Shown: one piece after another, positions 7,895 through 16,042 of the stretch
How positions within the stretch are numbered: the first letter of the stretch is position 1
Layout of the letters: every line of letters begins with the position of its first letter
Assembly (NCBI GenBank): GCA_052387095.1
Contig: JBQTJN010000015.1
Span: 1-39,751 of the forward strand
Length of the DNA: 39,751 nucleotides
Reading direction: 5' to 3'
DNA from: JBQTJN01 sp052387095
GTDB taxonomy: Bacteria > Pseudomonadota > Alphaproteobacteria > Micavibrionales > Micavibrionaceae
Translations under genes and position numbers: made by a program
Notes under the pieces: model-generated
What the model was told of the DNA's origin: nothing
Database searches by the model: none
Seen by the model: only the letters and a program-made list of their open reading frames with translations

Positions 7895-9718
7895 ATGTTT
7901 TCTCTGACAAAAAAGATTAAAGGCCCGGAAGAAATCTTTCCTTCATCCTTTCCGGATGAAGGCGCGCCGCGCATTGCCGCGCGTGAGGACGGGTCGATTG
8001 TTTATGCCAGCCCGGCTTTCCATGAGTTATGCGGCGGCGTTTTGCCCGCCGACAATATCCTGGCTTTGCTGGGCGCAGGCAATGTCAGCGCGCTTAATCC
8101 CGGTGCTTACCGCATCACGCTGCCGGACGGGGCGCAGAGTTTCAATTTTCATTTTGAATGGCTGAATGCACCGGATGAACAGCGCTACCTGATCGGATCG
8201 CGGATTGAAGAGCCGGAAGCAAAACCGGAGCTCGAACTCGAACAGTTTTACGCGATGTCGCAGGATATCATGCTGATGACGGCGCTGTCGCACGAGATCC
8301 TGCAGGTCAACCCGGTTTTCGAAAATATCTACGGCACACTGGTGGAGCGTCCGCGCGGCATGAATTTTATCGAATTGTTCCACGCGGAGGACAAACCCTA
8401 TATCCGCAACACGATCCAGACCACGAGCTTCGACACGCGGCGCGATCATTCGCTGTGCATGGATTTCGCGGCGCGCATCATCGCGCCGGACGGATCACAG
8501 CGCTGGATTGAATGGCGCCAGTGCCAGCAGGGCGAAACCCTGTATTATTCGGGGCGCGACGTCACATCGATCAAGGCGCAGGAGCTGGCTTTAACCGCGC
8601 GCGAAAAGCAATTGCAGCAGGCGGAATCGATCGGACGAATGGGCCATTGGCGCTGGACATTGGGTGTTGATGCTTTTGAGTGGTCGGACGAGCTGTACCG
8701 CATATTTGGGGTGAGCAAGAGTTTCAAACCGTCTCTGGAAACCATGGCGCAGCTGATTCACAAGCGCGACATGCCGCGCGTCCATCAGGCGTTCCAGCGC
8801 GCCATCATCGAGGAAAATGATTACGACATGGAATTCCGTGCACTGCACCCGGATGGTGACGCGCGTTACATACGTTGCGAAGGCCGCTGCGCCACGAATG
8901 AAACCGGGGAAGTCATCGCGCTCTACGGCATCATGCAGGACATGACAGAACGCATGCTCTATGAGCGCGACCTGAAAGCGGCTAAAGAAGGGGCCGAGCG
9001 CGCGAATGCGGCGAAGACGCAATTTCTGGCCAATATGAGCCATGAGTTGCGCACACCGCTGAACGCCGTGATCGGATTTTCCGACGTGATGCTCAAGGAA
9101 ATGCTGGGGCCCGTCGGTAATGAAAAATATGTTGAATATATCCAGGGCATTCATAAAAGCGGTGAGCACTTGCTCGACCTGATCAGTGACATTCTCGATA
9201 TGTCGAAAATGGAAGCCGGGAAATACGAGCTCGATCTCGAGGCGGTCAATATCACCAAGACAGTGCGGCTTGCCGCACACATGATCGAGGGCAAGGCATT
9301 AGACGCAAATGTGCGCCTCAACTTCGAAGGTACGATGGATGATACTCTGCAGATTATTGCCGACCGCCGGGCGGTGTTGCAGGTCATGCTCAATCTGTTA
9401 TCGAATGCCGTGAAATTCACCAAGAGCGGCGGCAAGATTTCCATTGAAATGCAGACGCGCGGCGAATTCGTCCTGATCAAGGTTTCAGATAACGGTATCG
9501 GCATCCCGGCCAACAAGCTGGCCTCCATCACCAAGCCGTTCGAGCAGGTCTTTTCACATTATACGCGAGACCATGAAGGGTCGGGTCTCGGCCTTGCCAT
9601 CACGAAAGAGCTGGTGGAGATGCATGGCGGCAGCCTGCAGATTGAATCGATGCTGGATGTCGGTACGAGCGTGACGGTGAAATTGCCGTTCGTGGCCGTG
9701 GAAAAGAAAAAAGCCTGA
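7895..9718 (+). CDS. Cytosolic PAS-domain sensor histidine kinase
   Basis: A 607-residue hybrid-free histidine kinase. Two or three PAS-like domains occupy about residues 25-355. The second (about 115-228) and third (about 235-352) are clear, and each ends in the PAS-associated segment (GRDVTSIKAQE and GIMQDMTERM). A coiled linker leads to the HisKA domain with the H-box FLANMSHELRTPLN (phospho-acceptor H383), the N-box around N504 (LLSNAVKFT), DNGIGIP (532-538) and GSGLGLAI (562-569). There are no membrane segments and no receiver domain, so it senses something in the cytosol and must act on a response regulator encoded elsewhere. It stands alone, between a palindromic repeat and a hairpin. 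Confidence 0.93.
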   Translation: MFSLTKKIKGPEEIFPSSFPDEGAPRIAAREDGSIVYASPAFHELCGGVLPADNILALLGAGNVSALNPGAYRITLPDGAQSFNFHFEWLNAPDEQRYLIGSRIEEPEAKPELELEQFYAMSQDIMLMTALSHEILQVNPVFENIYGTLVERPRGMNFIELFHAEDKPYIRNTIQTTSFDTRRDHSLCMDFAARIIAPDGSQRWIEWRQCQQGETLYYSGRDVTSIKAQELALTAREKQLQQAESIGRMGHWRWTLGVDAFEWSDELYRIFGVSKSFKPSLETMAQLIHKRDMPRVHQAFQRAIIEENDYDMEFRALHPDGDARYIRCEGRCATNETGEVIALYGIMQDMTERMLYERDLKAAKEGAERANAAKTQFLANMSHELRTPLNAVIGFSDVMLKEMLGPVGNEKYVEYIQGIHKSGEHLLDLISDILDMSKMEAGKYELDLEAVNITKTVRLAAHMIEGKALDANVRLNFEGTMDDTLQIIADRRAVLQVMLNLLSNAVKFTKSGGKISIEMQTRGEFVLIKVSDNGIGIPANKLASITKPFEQVFSHYTRDHEGSGLGLAITKELVEMHGGSLQIESMLDVGTSVTVKLPFVAVEKKKA

Positions 9719-9787
9719 CCCCTTTCAGGGCCGGAGCGTTTCTTCTTTTCAGCAATCTAAATAATTGAATCTCTTTCGGGTTTAATA

Positions 9788-9807
9788 CCCCGCAGCTTGC
9801 CGCGGGG
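9788..9807. terminator. Hairpin between convergent genes, likely terminator
   Basis: CCCCGC (9788-9793) and GCGGGG (9802-9807) form a GC-rich six-base stem with an eight-base loop (AGCTTGCC), followed on the plus strand by ATCTTTTATT. It lies between the convergent histidine kinase and epimerase genes. A second, weaker pair CCCTTTCAGGG lies just after the kinase stop (about 9720-9730). Confidence 0.6.
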
Positions 9808-9956
9808 ATCTTTTATTGGCAAATAATCCAAACCTCCCGGCGTGTCAGCGCATCATGCGGGATCCAGTTGCTGAAGTAGAGTTTTATGAGGGTGCTATAC
9901 CTGTCTCCGCAAGACATGCCGATTTGGATATTAGTCTATGAGTTCGCAAAAGATTC

Positions 9957-10880
9957 TTAATCGCCGCCGCTCTCGGCATAAGTTCCCGTTTTAAACATAG
10001 AGACCGCATAGTTTTCCGCTTCGTGGCAGGCGCGCAGGCCGGCTTTGAAATCCGGGTATTTCAGTTTCACGCCCAGTTCTGATTTAATCTTGTCGTTTTT
10101 GATGCGGCGATTATCCATGTAGAAGCTGCGCGTGATCGGCGCGAGATTGGCCTCCTCGAAATCGACCAGCGGCGGGGCGGGGCGGTTCAGAAGTTCGCAG
10201 GCATAAGCAATGACCTCGTGGCTTGGCGCGGGCATGTCGTCACAGACATTATAGGTCGCGCCCGGGTGCGGGTTTTTGATCGCGGCCTCTAAAACCTGAG
10301 CAATATCCTCGACATGAACGCGTCCGAAAGCATGGCCCGGTTTGTTGATACGGCGCGCGACGCCGGCGCGCACGGAATCGAGTGCACTGCGGCCTGGACC
10401 GTAAATGCCGGCGAGGCGGAATACATTCACCGGTATGTTGTTATATTCATTCAGGGAGAGCCATTGCTTCTCGGCGCGGATGCGGCGTGAGCCGCGGCGG
10501 GAAGATGGGCGCAGTTCCGATGTTTCATCGACCCAGCCGCCGTCGCGGTCGCCATAGACGCCGGTGGTGGAGAGATACCCGATCCATTCCAGTTCAGGCA
10601 GGCTGGCGACGGCTTCGGCGTACAACATGCCGAAAACAGGATCCCCTTCATCGTCGGGCGGGGTGGAAATCAGGAGGTGGGTTGTGCCTTTAAGGACAAA
10701 AAGCGGGTCAGGCAGTGGATGGTCATAATCGAAAAGATGGGCCTCGACATTGCGGGCGCGGAGTGAATCACGTTTTTCCCGGTCGCGGGTGGTGCCGGCA
10801 ATTGCCCACCCCTGCGGCATCAGTGCATGGCCGAGATAGTCACATGTATAGCCGTAGCCGAAACAAAAGAGCTTTTTCAA
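9957..10880 (-). CDS. NAD(P)-dependent epimerase/dehydratase-like SDR protein
   Basis: A 307-residue extended-SDR protein of the YeeZ-like group. The N-terminal Rossmann motif is KKLFCFGYGYTCDYLG (2-17), a variant of GxxGxxG. The segment LISTPPDDEGDP follows the second nucleotide-binding strand. The active-site region STTGVYGDRDG (about 124-134) holds the conserved Tyr; RLAGIYGPGRS (about 174-184) is the family's sugar-SDR signature. Later segments include HVEDIAQVLEAA and YNVCDD. Substrate is unknown; members of this group are commonly left as general SDR oxidoreductases. The gene is the last of a minus-strand run and is separated from the glutathione S-transferase gene by 194 bases containing a palindromic repeat. 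Confidence 0.85.
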   Translation of the reverse strand: MKKLFCFGYGYTCDYLGHALMPQGWAIAGTTRDREKRDSLRARNVEAHLFDYDHPLPDPLFVLKGTTHLLISTPPDDEGDPVFGMLYAEAVASLPELEWIGYLSTTGVYGDRDGGWVDETSELRPSSRRGSRRIRAEKQWLSLNEYNNIPVNVFRLAGIYGPGRSALDSVRAGVARRINKPGHAFGRVHVEDIAQVLEAAIKNPHPGATYNVCDDMPAPSHEVIAYACELLNRPAPPLVDFEEANLAPITRSFYMDNRRIKNDKIKSELGVKLKYPDFKAGLRACHEAENYAVSMFKTGTYAESGGD

Positions 10881-10883
10881 ATT

Positions 10884-11007
10884 TTTTGTCTTTCGGGCTG
10901 CAAATGACCGTTTCCTGCGCTTCCGTTTCTCAAATACCTTAAAAGTATTCTGCGAGACGGTTCTCGGAAACGGTCATTTTCGCCGCGAAATCCTTCAAAA
11001 TGGATTT
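10884..11007. repeat. Covarying palindromic repeat, copy A
   Basis: Perfect 14-base arms AAATGACCGTTTCC (10902-10915) and GGAAACGGTCATTT (10966-10979) enclose an inner hairpin AATAC (10933-10937) / GTATT (10945-10949). A small hairpin AAATCC (10988-10993) / GGATTT (11002-11007) follows. The element aligns with the stretch at 25246-25367 over almost its whole length; shared blocks include CTGCGCTTCCG, CTCAAATA, CGGTTCTCG and AAATCCTTCAA. Here it sits upstream of the epimerase gene, between two same-direction genes. Confidence 0.85.
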
Positions 11008-11074
11008 TCCAGCAATTAATTTATAACTTTTTCGGCGATATTAAAGCGGAATTAAAAAAGAAGGCCGAAATTTA

Positions 11075-11743
11075 TCAGGATTCGACATCTTCATAGTGTC
11101 CCGACGGCACAAAGCCGGGGATGCGTTCGCCCAGAAGCGGCTTAAAGCTGGGTCGCGCCTTGACCTTTCCGTACCAGACACGGGCGGCTTCATGCTCCTC
11201 CCACGGCACGTCGCCGATGTAATCAATGGCGGAGAGGTGCGCGGCAGCGGCAATATCGGCAAGTGAGAGTTCGTCGCCTGCCAGCCATGCGCGTTTTTCC
11301 GTGAGGAAACCTATGTAATCCAGATGGTAATGAATATTGGCCTGACCGGCGCGGATAGCGGCCGCATTCGGTTCGCCCAGTTTGAGAAAACGCTTCATCA
11401 GTTTTTCGCCGAGAAGATTTTCCGTCACCTCGCGGTTGAATTTCATATCGAACCAGCTGACGAGGCGGCGTGTTTCTGCGCGCTGAACCGGGTCACGGCC
11501 GAGCAGGTTGATGTCAGGGTAAACTTCTTCGAGATATTCGCAAATGACCTGGGAGTTGGCGAGGGTGGTGCCATCGTCTTCCACCAGGACCGGCACGTCG
11601 CCGGCGGGGTTGAGGGTGAGGAATTCCGTGCGTCGCTCCCAGACTTTTTCAATCTGCAGCTCGAAATCCAGGTTTTTTTCGGCCAGCATAACCCGCACTT
11701 TCCGTGAAAACGGATGCAGCCACATATGAAAAAGTGTTCTCAT
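11075..11743 (-). CDS. Glutathione S-transferase family protein
   Basis: A 222-residue soluble protein of the GST fold. The N-terminal thioredoxin-like domain starts MRTLFHMWLHPFSRKVR, with Ser in the position after Pro-Phe where catalytic Ser or Cys is found. It continues to the cis-proline DVPVLVEDDG and the glutathione-contacting ANSQVICEYLEE. The helical C-terminal domain has the usual LSLADIAAAAHLSAID motif (about 165-180). ATG at 11743 is chosen because GGGGAA precedes it and homologues begin there; a longer in-frame start at 11800 lacks support. It follows the cytochrome b561-YceI fusion gene after 57 bases and may share its transcript. Physiological substrate unknown. Confidence 0.9.
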   Translation of the reverse strand: MRTLFHMWLHPFSRKVRVMLAEKNLDFELQIEKVWERRTEFLTLNPAGDVPVLVEDDGTTLANSQVICEYLEEVYPDINLLGRDPVQRAETRRLVSWFDMKFNREVTENLLGEKLMKRFLKLGEPNAAAIRAGQANIHYHLDYIGFLTEKRAWLAGDELSLADIAAAAHLSAIDYIGDVPWEEHEAARVWYGKVKARPSFKPLLGERIPGFVPSGHYEDVES

Positions 11744-11800
11744 GATTCCCCAGCCTAGACCATAGGTTCCTAAACGAACAGGCGAATCATTTCCGGACAA

Positions 11801-13003
11801 TTATTCACGCACAGAAGTTACATCGAGGCGTAGGGAAACGGGGTTGCCGATGATATCGGTTTCCCCCCATTCACCCTGACCCACGCCGAAATCAAGGCGG
11901 TTCAGATGGAGCGTCGCGATGACATGCGCCGTGTCACCGGTAATCTCAAGTGCGAAGGGAAATGAGAGTGACAGGGTTTTGTCTCTCAGTGTAATTGCGC
12001 CGTGCGCCCTGTATTTCCCGGGCGATAGTTTTTCAAAACGGTCCGCCGCGAAATGCGCGTGCGGGAATTCCTTCTGGTTGAACCAATCGGACGATTGCGC
12101 TTGCGTATCGCGGTCACCGTTGCCGGTTTCAAGGCTGGCAATATCAATATCAATGGCGACGCGATTCCCCGCCATTTTTTCAGAATCAAAGAAAATCCGG
12201 CCACCGGCAATTTTAAAAAAGCCGGAAAATGTCTTGCCATATTGCGTGGCGTCGAAATGGATGGCGCTTTTTTGCAGGTCGATGCCCCAGGCGGGGGCTG
12301 ACGATGTCATCTCTCCCGGCGTGGGAGTTGTGGGTAGGGACGTGGCGGCATTTTCCAAAGCGGCTTCGGGCTTCAGTTCATTGTAAGTATAAATTACAAC
12401 CGGGCTGGCGAGCAGGATTCCGGCAATACACGCCAGGAACAGGCCGCCGGTAAGGCCGAGCCTTGCAAACGTCATGCGCTGCAGGGTGCCGTCACGGTCG
12501 ATAAAATGGTGTTTAAGGGCACCGGCCACATGAAGGTCGATAACGGCGATGATGAGCAGTGCGAAAATTTCGTGCGTGTCACGGAATATATGGAATAGGG
12601 ATTCGTTTTTCGGCACGATAACGGGCAGCGAAAAAAAGCCAAAAAATTCTGCCGGGAAATCCCCGGCCGAGGACATCAGCCAGCCGGAGAGCGGCATGGC
12701 GATGATCAGCAGGTAGAGAAAAACATGGGCAGCATCGGCGAGATGCCGTTCCCATGTCTTGTGCGTGGCGAGATGTTCGACCTTCGGATTGGAGATGCGC
12801 CAGAGAATGCGCCCGGCGACCAGAATCAGCACGAGGATGCCGAAAGATTTATGCAGCCAGTAGAGTTTGAATTTATCCGGGCTGACATCCATATCCGCCA
12901 TATAAAACCCCACGGATAAAAGCCCGAGAATAATCAGGGCTGTTATCCAGTGGAAACTTCGTGCTACGAGGCCATAAGCGCCTTGTGTATTTTTCAAGCG
13001 CAC
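11801..13003 (-). CDS. Cytochrome b561 - YceI fusion protein
   Basis: A 400-residue protein joining two families that are usually separate. Residues 1-205 are a di-heme cytochrome b561-like domain with four to five membrane helices; candidate heme ligands are H18, H51, H144 and H158. After a Pro/Thr-rich linker (about 215-232) comes a periplasmic YceI domain (about 235-400), a lipocalin-like barrel that binds polyisoprenoid chains such as quinones in characterised members. Inference: the fusion could pass electrons between a bound isoprenoid quinone and heme. Start is GTG (13003), immediately after the stop of the upstream stand-alone YceI gene, so the two are translationally coupled. Confidence 0.88.
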   Translation of the reverse strand: MRLKNTQGAYGLVARSFHWITALIILGLLSVGFYMADMDVSPDKFKLYWLHKSFGILVLILVAGRILWRISNPKVEHLATHKTWERHLADAAHVFLYLLIIAMPLSGWLMSSAGDFPAEFFGFFSLPVIVPKNESLFHIFRDTHEIFALLIIAVIDLHVAGALKHHFIDRDGTLQRMTFARLGLTGGLFLACIAGILLASPVVIYTYNELKPEAALENAATSLPTTPTPGEMTSSAPAWGIDLQKSAIHFDATQYGKTFSGFFKIAGGRIFFDSEKMAGNRVAIDIDIASLETGNGDRDTQAQSSDWFNQKEFPHAHFAADRFEKLSPGKYRAHGAITLRDKTLSLSFPFALEITGDTAHVIATLHLNRLDFGVGQGEWGETDIIGNPVSLRLDVTSVRE

Positions 13004-13612
13004 TTATTTATTGCCTGTACCTTCCGCGGCCCTGTCTTCCTTATAAGCTTCGACCTCGAGGCGGATTTTCACCTCGTCACTGACAAAGGGAATGCCTTCA
13101 CTCATGCCGAATTCGGAGCGTTTGATGGTAGCGGTGGCGGAAAATCCTGCCTCCATGCGGTCCATCATCGGGTGTTTGCCCGATTTGTTATGTGTGACTT
13201 TCAGCATAACAGGCTTGGTCACGCCGCGCAGGGTCAAGTCGCCTGTAACATCGGCGGTGTGTTCGCCCGTCACATTCACCTTTGTGCTCTTGAAGGTCAT
13301 GGCAGGGTATTTCGCGACGTCGAAATATTTTTCGGCCGAGAGATGTTCATTCCATGTCTTGTCGCCCATGTCGAGGCTGGCAACAGGAATGGTCGCATTG
13401 ACGGACGAGGCGGCGGGATTTTTTTCATCGAGAATCAGCTCGCCGCTGTAATCGAGGAACTTACCGAACGATTGTGCGTAGCCGAGATGGTTCACTTCGA
13501 AAAAAACCTGCGTATGTGGTTTGTCGAAGACGTATTTTTCAAGCTCGGCGTGCGCGGGAGATGAAAAAGACAACGCAGAAAAGCCAATGGCCATTAAAGA
13601 AACCAGACGCAT
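13004..13612 (-). CDS. YceI family periplasmic protein
   Basis: A 202-residue exported protein. A signal peptide (about 1-22, ending AHA) precedes a complete YceI domain: KYVFDKPHTQVFFEVNHLGY at its start, the central strand region VAKYPAMTFKSTKV, and GDLTLRGVTKPVML, then FSATATIKRSEFGM near the end. Members bind long-chain isoprenoids in a barrel. AAGGAGATAT directly precedes ATG at 13612, which decides the start against an upstream in-frame ATG. The gene is first in a unit with the cytochrome b561-YceI fusion, so the cell has one free and one membrane-tethered YceI domain from one transcript. Confidence 0.92.
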   Translation of the reverse strand: MRLVSLMAIGFSALSFSSPAHAELEKYVFDKPHTQVFFEVNHLGYAQSFGKFLDYSGELILDEKNPAASSVNATIPVASLDMGDKTWNEHLSAEKYFDVAKYPAMTFKSTKVNVTGEHTADVTGDLTLRGVTKPVMLKVTHNKSGKHPMMDRMEAGFSATATIKRSEFGMSEGIPFVSDEVKIRLEVEAYKEDRAAEGTGNK

Positions 13613-13676
13613 GATATCTCCTTGTTTATAATTTGTTCTACCAAAGCCACAGATACTAGGCGGGACCACGCAAAGA

Positions 13677-13886
13677 TCAAGGCGCGGTGAAATAATCCCG
13701 GTAAATCGCAATAAAAGAATAAGCGCCGGCAAAAGCAAGCAGCCAGTTAAAGGTGCCGTATTTCCATTTGAGCGCGCGGTCCTGAAGCAGATCCTCGCGC
13801 GGGCGGTGGCGCAGCATAAAATATAAAATCATTTGCCCGAAGGCGAAGCCGCACATTAAACCTGTAATGCCAACGAGATAGACCAT
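13677..13886 (-). CDS. Small two-helix membrane protein, unknown
   Basis: A 69-residue protein with two hydrophobic segments (about 2-24 and 47-63) separated by a charged loop containing LRHRPREDLLQDRALKWKYG. The pattern (membrane helix, basic-acidic loop, membrane helix) is coding-like and no overlapping frame competes with it. It lies upstream of the YceI gene on the same strand and diverges from uppP. No family is recognised. The ATG has only a weak ribosome binding site, so confidence is moderate. Confidence 0.55.
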   Translation of the reverse strand: MVYLVGITGLMCGFAFGQMILYFMLRHRPREDLLQDRALKWKYGTFNWLLAFAGAYSFIAIYRDYFTAP

Positions 13887-13932
13887 AGGTCTATTTTCAT
13901 TTAAGCTGCGAAAAAATCAAGGTCTTCCGCCC

Positions 13933-14772
13933 ATGCCCCTTTTTCATATTTTAATTCTTTCCCTTGTGCAGGCCACCACCGAGTTCCTGCCGATCAGCTC
14001 GAGCGGGCATCTCGTGCTGTTGCATGAAATATGGAACACGACGCAGGAGGATCTCTGGGGGCAGTCCCTGATCATGGATCTTGCCGTGCATGTCGGTACC
14101 TTGCTGGCGGTGGTGGTATATTACCGCAAGGATCTGGGGCGTATGGCGGTGGCTGTGCTCAATCTCACTCTCAAGCACAAGGACGCGCCGGGCAGTGAAG
14201 CTGACCGCAGGCTGGCATTTTTCCTGGTAGCGGGTTCCGTGCCCGTCCTGCTCGCCGGGCTGGCGCTGGAATTCTGGGAGCCGCAATGGATGCGCTCCGC
14301 CTATGTCGTGGCATTTACGCTGCCGGTGTTCGGCGCATTGCTGTGGTGGGTGGATGCGCGGATGCCGCAAGGCCGCGCGTTGTCCGGCATGGGGCTGAAA
14401 GACGCACTCATTATTGGTTTTGCGCAAATGCTGGCACTTGTGCCCGGTACCAGCCGGTCGGGCATTACCATGACGGCGGCGCGGCAGCAGGGATTTTCGA
14501 GAATAGAGGCCGCGCGTTTTTCGTTTTTGTTGTCTACGATTGCAACAGCCGCAGCCGGGGCGATGGGCGCGCTGCGCTTGATTGAAAGCGCGGACATGGC
14601 GCTGGCCGGTGAAGCTTTCATGGCCCTCGCGGTCACCTTTTTTGCAGCACTGGCTGTCATTCACTGGTTGATGAAATTTCTGGCGCGCTATACGTTCAAG
14701 GTGTTTGGAATTTACCGCATCGCGCTCGGGTTTTTGCTGAGCGGGCTTATATATGCTGGCATACTGGTATAA
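13933..14772 (+). CDS. uppP: Undecaprenyl-diphosphatase UppP (BacA)
   Basis: A 279-residue integral membrane protein that dephosphorylates undecaprenyl diphosphate, recycling the lipid carrier for peptidoglycan and other envelope polymers; loss gives bacitracin sensitivity in other bacteria. The two family motifs are intact: QATTEFLPISSSGHL (13-27, with E17 and Ser residues) and PGTSRSG (171-177, with R175). About eight hydrophobic segments are present and length is normal. AAGGT lies at a suitable distance before ATG. It is followed after 19 bases by the antiporter gene, with which it probably forms an operon. Confidence 0.95.
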   Translation: MPLFHILILSLVQATTEFLPISSSGHLVLLHEIWNTTQEDLWGQSLIMDLAVHVGTLLAVVVYYRKDLGRMAVAVLNLTLKHKDAPGSEADRRLAFFLVAGSVPVLLAGLALEFWEPQWMRSAYVVAFTLPVFGALLWWVDARMPQGRALSGMGLKDALIIGFAQMLALVPGTSRSGITMTAARQQGFSRIEAARFSFLLSTIATAAAGAMGALRLIESADMALAGEAFMALAVTFFAALAVIHWLMKFLARYTFKVFGIYRIALGFLLSGLIYAGILV

Positions 14773-14791
14773 GGATTTTCTGAGGATTTAA

Positions 14792-16042
14792 ATGGGTTAC
14801 CACCTACTTGATATTGCGCTTGTGATCATGCTGGCCACACTGGCCGCGGTGTTCCTGAGCCGTCTGCAACAGCAGCCGATTGTCGGCTACGTGCTGGCCG
14901 GCGTGGTCATCGGACCAGCCATGCTGGGCCTGATCGGCGATGAAAGCCAGATCAGCTTCATGGCCGAGCTGGGTGTGATTCTGCTGTTGTTCATCCTCGG
15001 TATGGAAATGCCGATCAAGGCTTTCCGCAAGACTTACAAGCTGGCGCTGTCGGTGACGCTGGGGCTGACGGGATTGAGTATCGCGCTTACTTTTGCGCTC
15101 GGATTCCTGATGGATCTCAGCTTCCAAGAAAAAATAGTTTACGGGTTCATTCTTTCACTTTCCAGCACGGCGGTGGCCGTCAAGCTGCTGATGGATACGG
15201 ACCTCATGCAGTCGCTCGCCGGGCAGATCGCCATCAGCGTCCTGATCACGCAGGATCTGCTGTTCGTGCCGATGATCATGCTCACGAATGCGCTGGGCAC
15301 GAGCGGGGCATTCAATATGGATTTCCTGCTGCGTCTCGTCGCGGCCCTTGGCATTCTCATCATTACCATCCTGTTCCTGTCGCGAAAAAAGAAGGTGCAT
15401 CTGCTATTCGAAAAAAGCGTGGAGCAGCATAAGGATCTTATCCCCGTGGCGGCGCTGGCGTGGTGTTTCCTCGCGGCGGCGCTGTCGCAGATTGCCGGCC
15501 TCTCGCCGGCCTTTGGCGCATTCCTGTCCGGCCTTGTCATCGGAAATAGTTATTCGAAGGAAAAAGTTCTGCCCAAGATCGAGCCGATGCAAAGCGTCAT
15601 GATCATGGTGTTTTTCCTGTCTATCGGCATGTTGCTCGATTTCCAGGTCATTGCCGAGCATTTCAAACTGATCCTGCTGCTGCTGTTCGGCACGATGTTT
15701 TTCAAGACGGTGATTTCGATCCTGATCCTGAAATTTTTTCTGCCGCAAGAGCGGTGGCGCTATTGCTTCGTCACGGGCCTTTCCATCGGGCAGATCGGGG
15801 AGTTCTCTTTCATCCTTGCGGCGGCGGCGCTGGCCAGCGGCATTTTCGACAATGAAAGCTACAAGATCATCATCGCGGTCATTGCACTCAGTCTTTCGAT
15901 CAGCCCGCTATGGGCATCTCTGGTGAATAAATTTTTTGGGCTGTCCTATGTCGAGAAATCGACTTTGTCTTTGCGCAAGGCGATGCATTACATCACGTTG
16001 AACAGCCCGCTCAGCCGGTTTGTGAAAATGCCGACAAAGTAA
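14792..16042 (+). CDS. CPA2-family cation:proton antiporter (KefB-like membrane domain)
   Basis: A 416-residue membrane protein with about twelve hydrophobic segments, built like the transport domain of the Kef/CPA2 antiporters. It begins with QQPIVGYVLAGVVIGP, a hallmark loop, continues with MAELGVILLLFILGME and SLSSTAVAVKLLMD, and contains the ion-site region VLITQDLLFVP with the conserved Asp. It stops shortly after the last helix and has no cytosolic RCK/TrkA-N domain, so regulation must differ from KefB/KefC. Its 3' end overlaps the convergent rsmD gene by 32 bases. Transported cation (K+ or Na+) cannot be read from sequence. Confidence 0.9.
   Translation: MGYHLLDIALVIMLATLAAVFLSRLQQQPIVGYVLAGVVIGPAMLGLIGDESQISFMAELGVILLLFILGMEMPIKAFRKTYKLALSVTLGLTGLSIALTFALGFLMDLSFQEKIVYGFILSLSSTAVAVKLLMDTDLMQSLAGQIAISVLITQDLLFVPMIMLTNALGTSGAFNMDFLLRLVAALGILIITILFLSRKKKVHLLFEKSVEQHKDLIPVAALAWCFLAAALSQIAGLSPAFGAFLSGLVIGNSYSKEKVLPKIEPMQSVMIMVFFLSIGMLLDFQVIAEHFKLILLLLFGTMFFKTVISILILKFFLPQERWRYCFVTGLSIGQIGEFSFILAAAALASGIFDNESYKIIIAVIALSLSISPLWASLVNKFFGLSYVEKSTLSLRKAMHYITLNSPLSRFVKMPTK

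Noticed and set aside
9855..9941. A 28-codon plus-strand frame (MRDPVAEVEFYEGAIPVSAR and eight more residues) after the kinase hairpin.
   Set aside because: It has no ribosome binding site, is very short and shows no homology I can recognise; it may be a gene remnant but cannot be supported as a gene.
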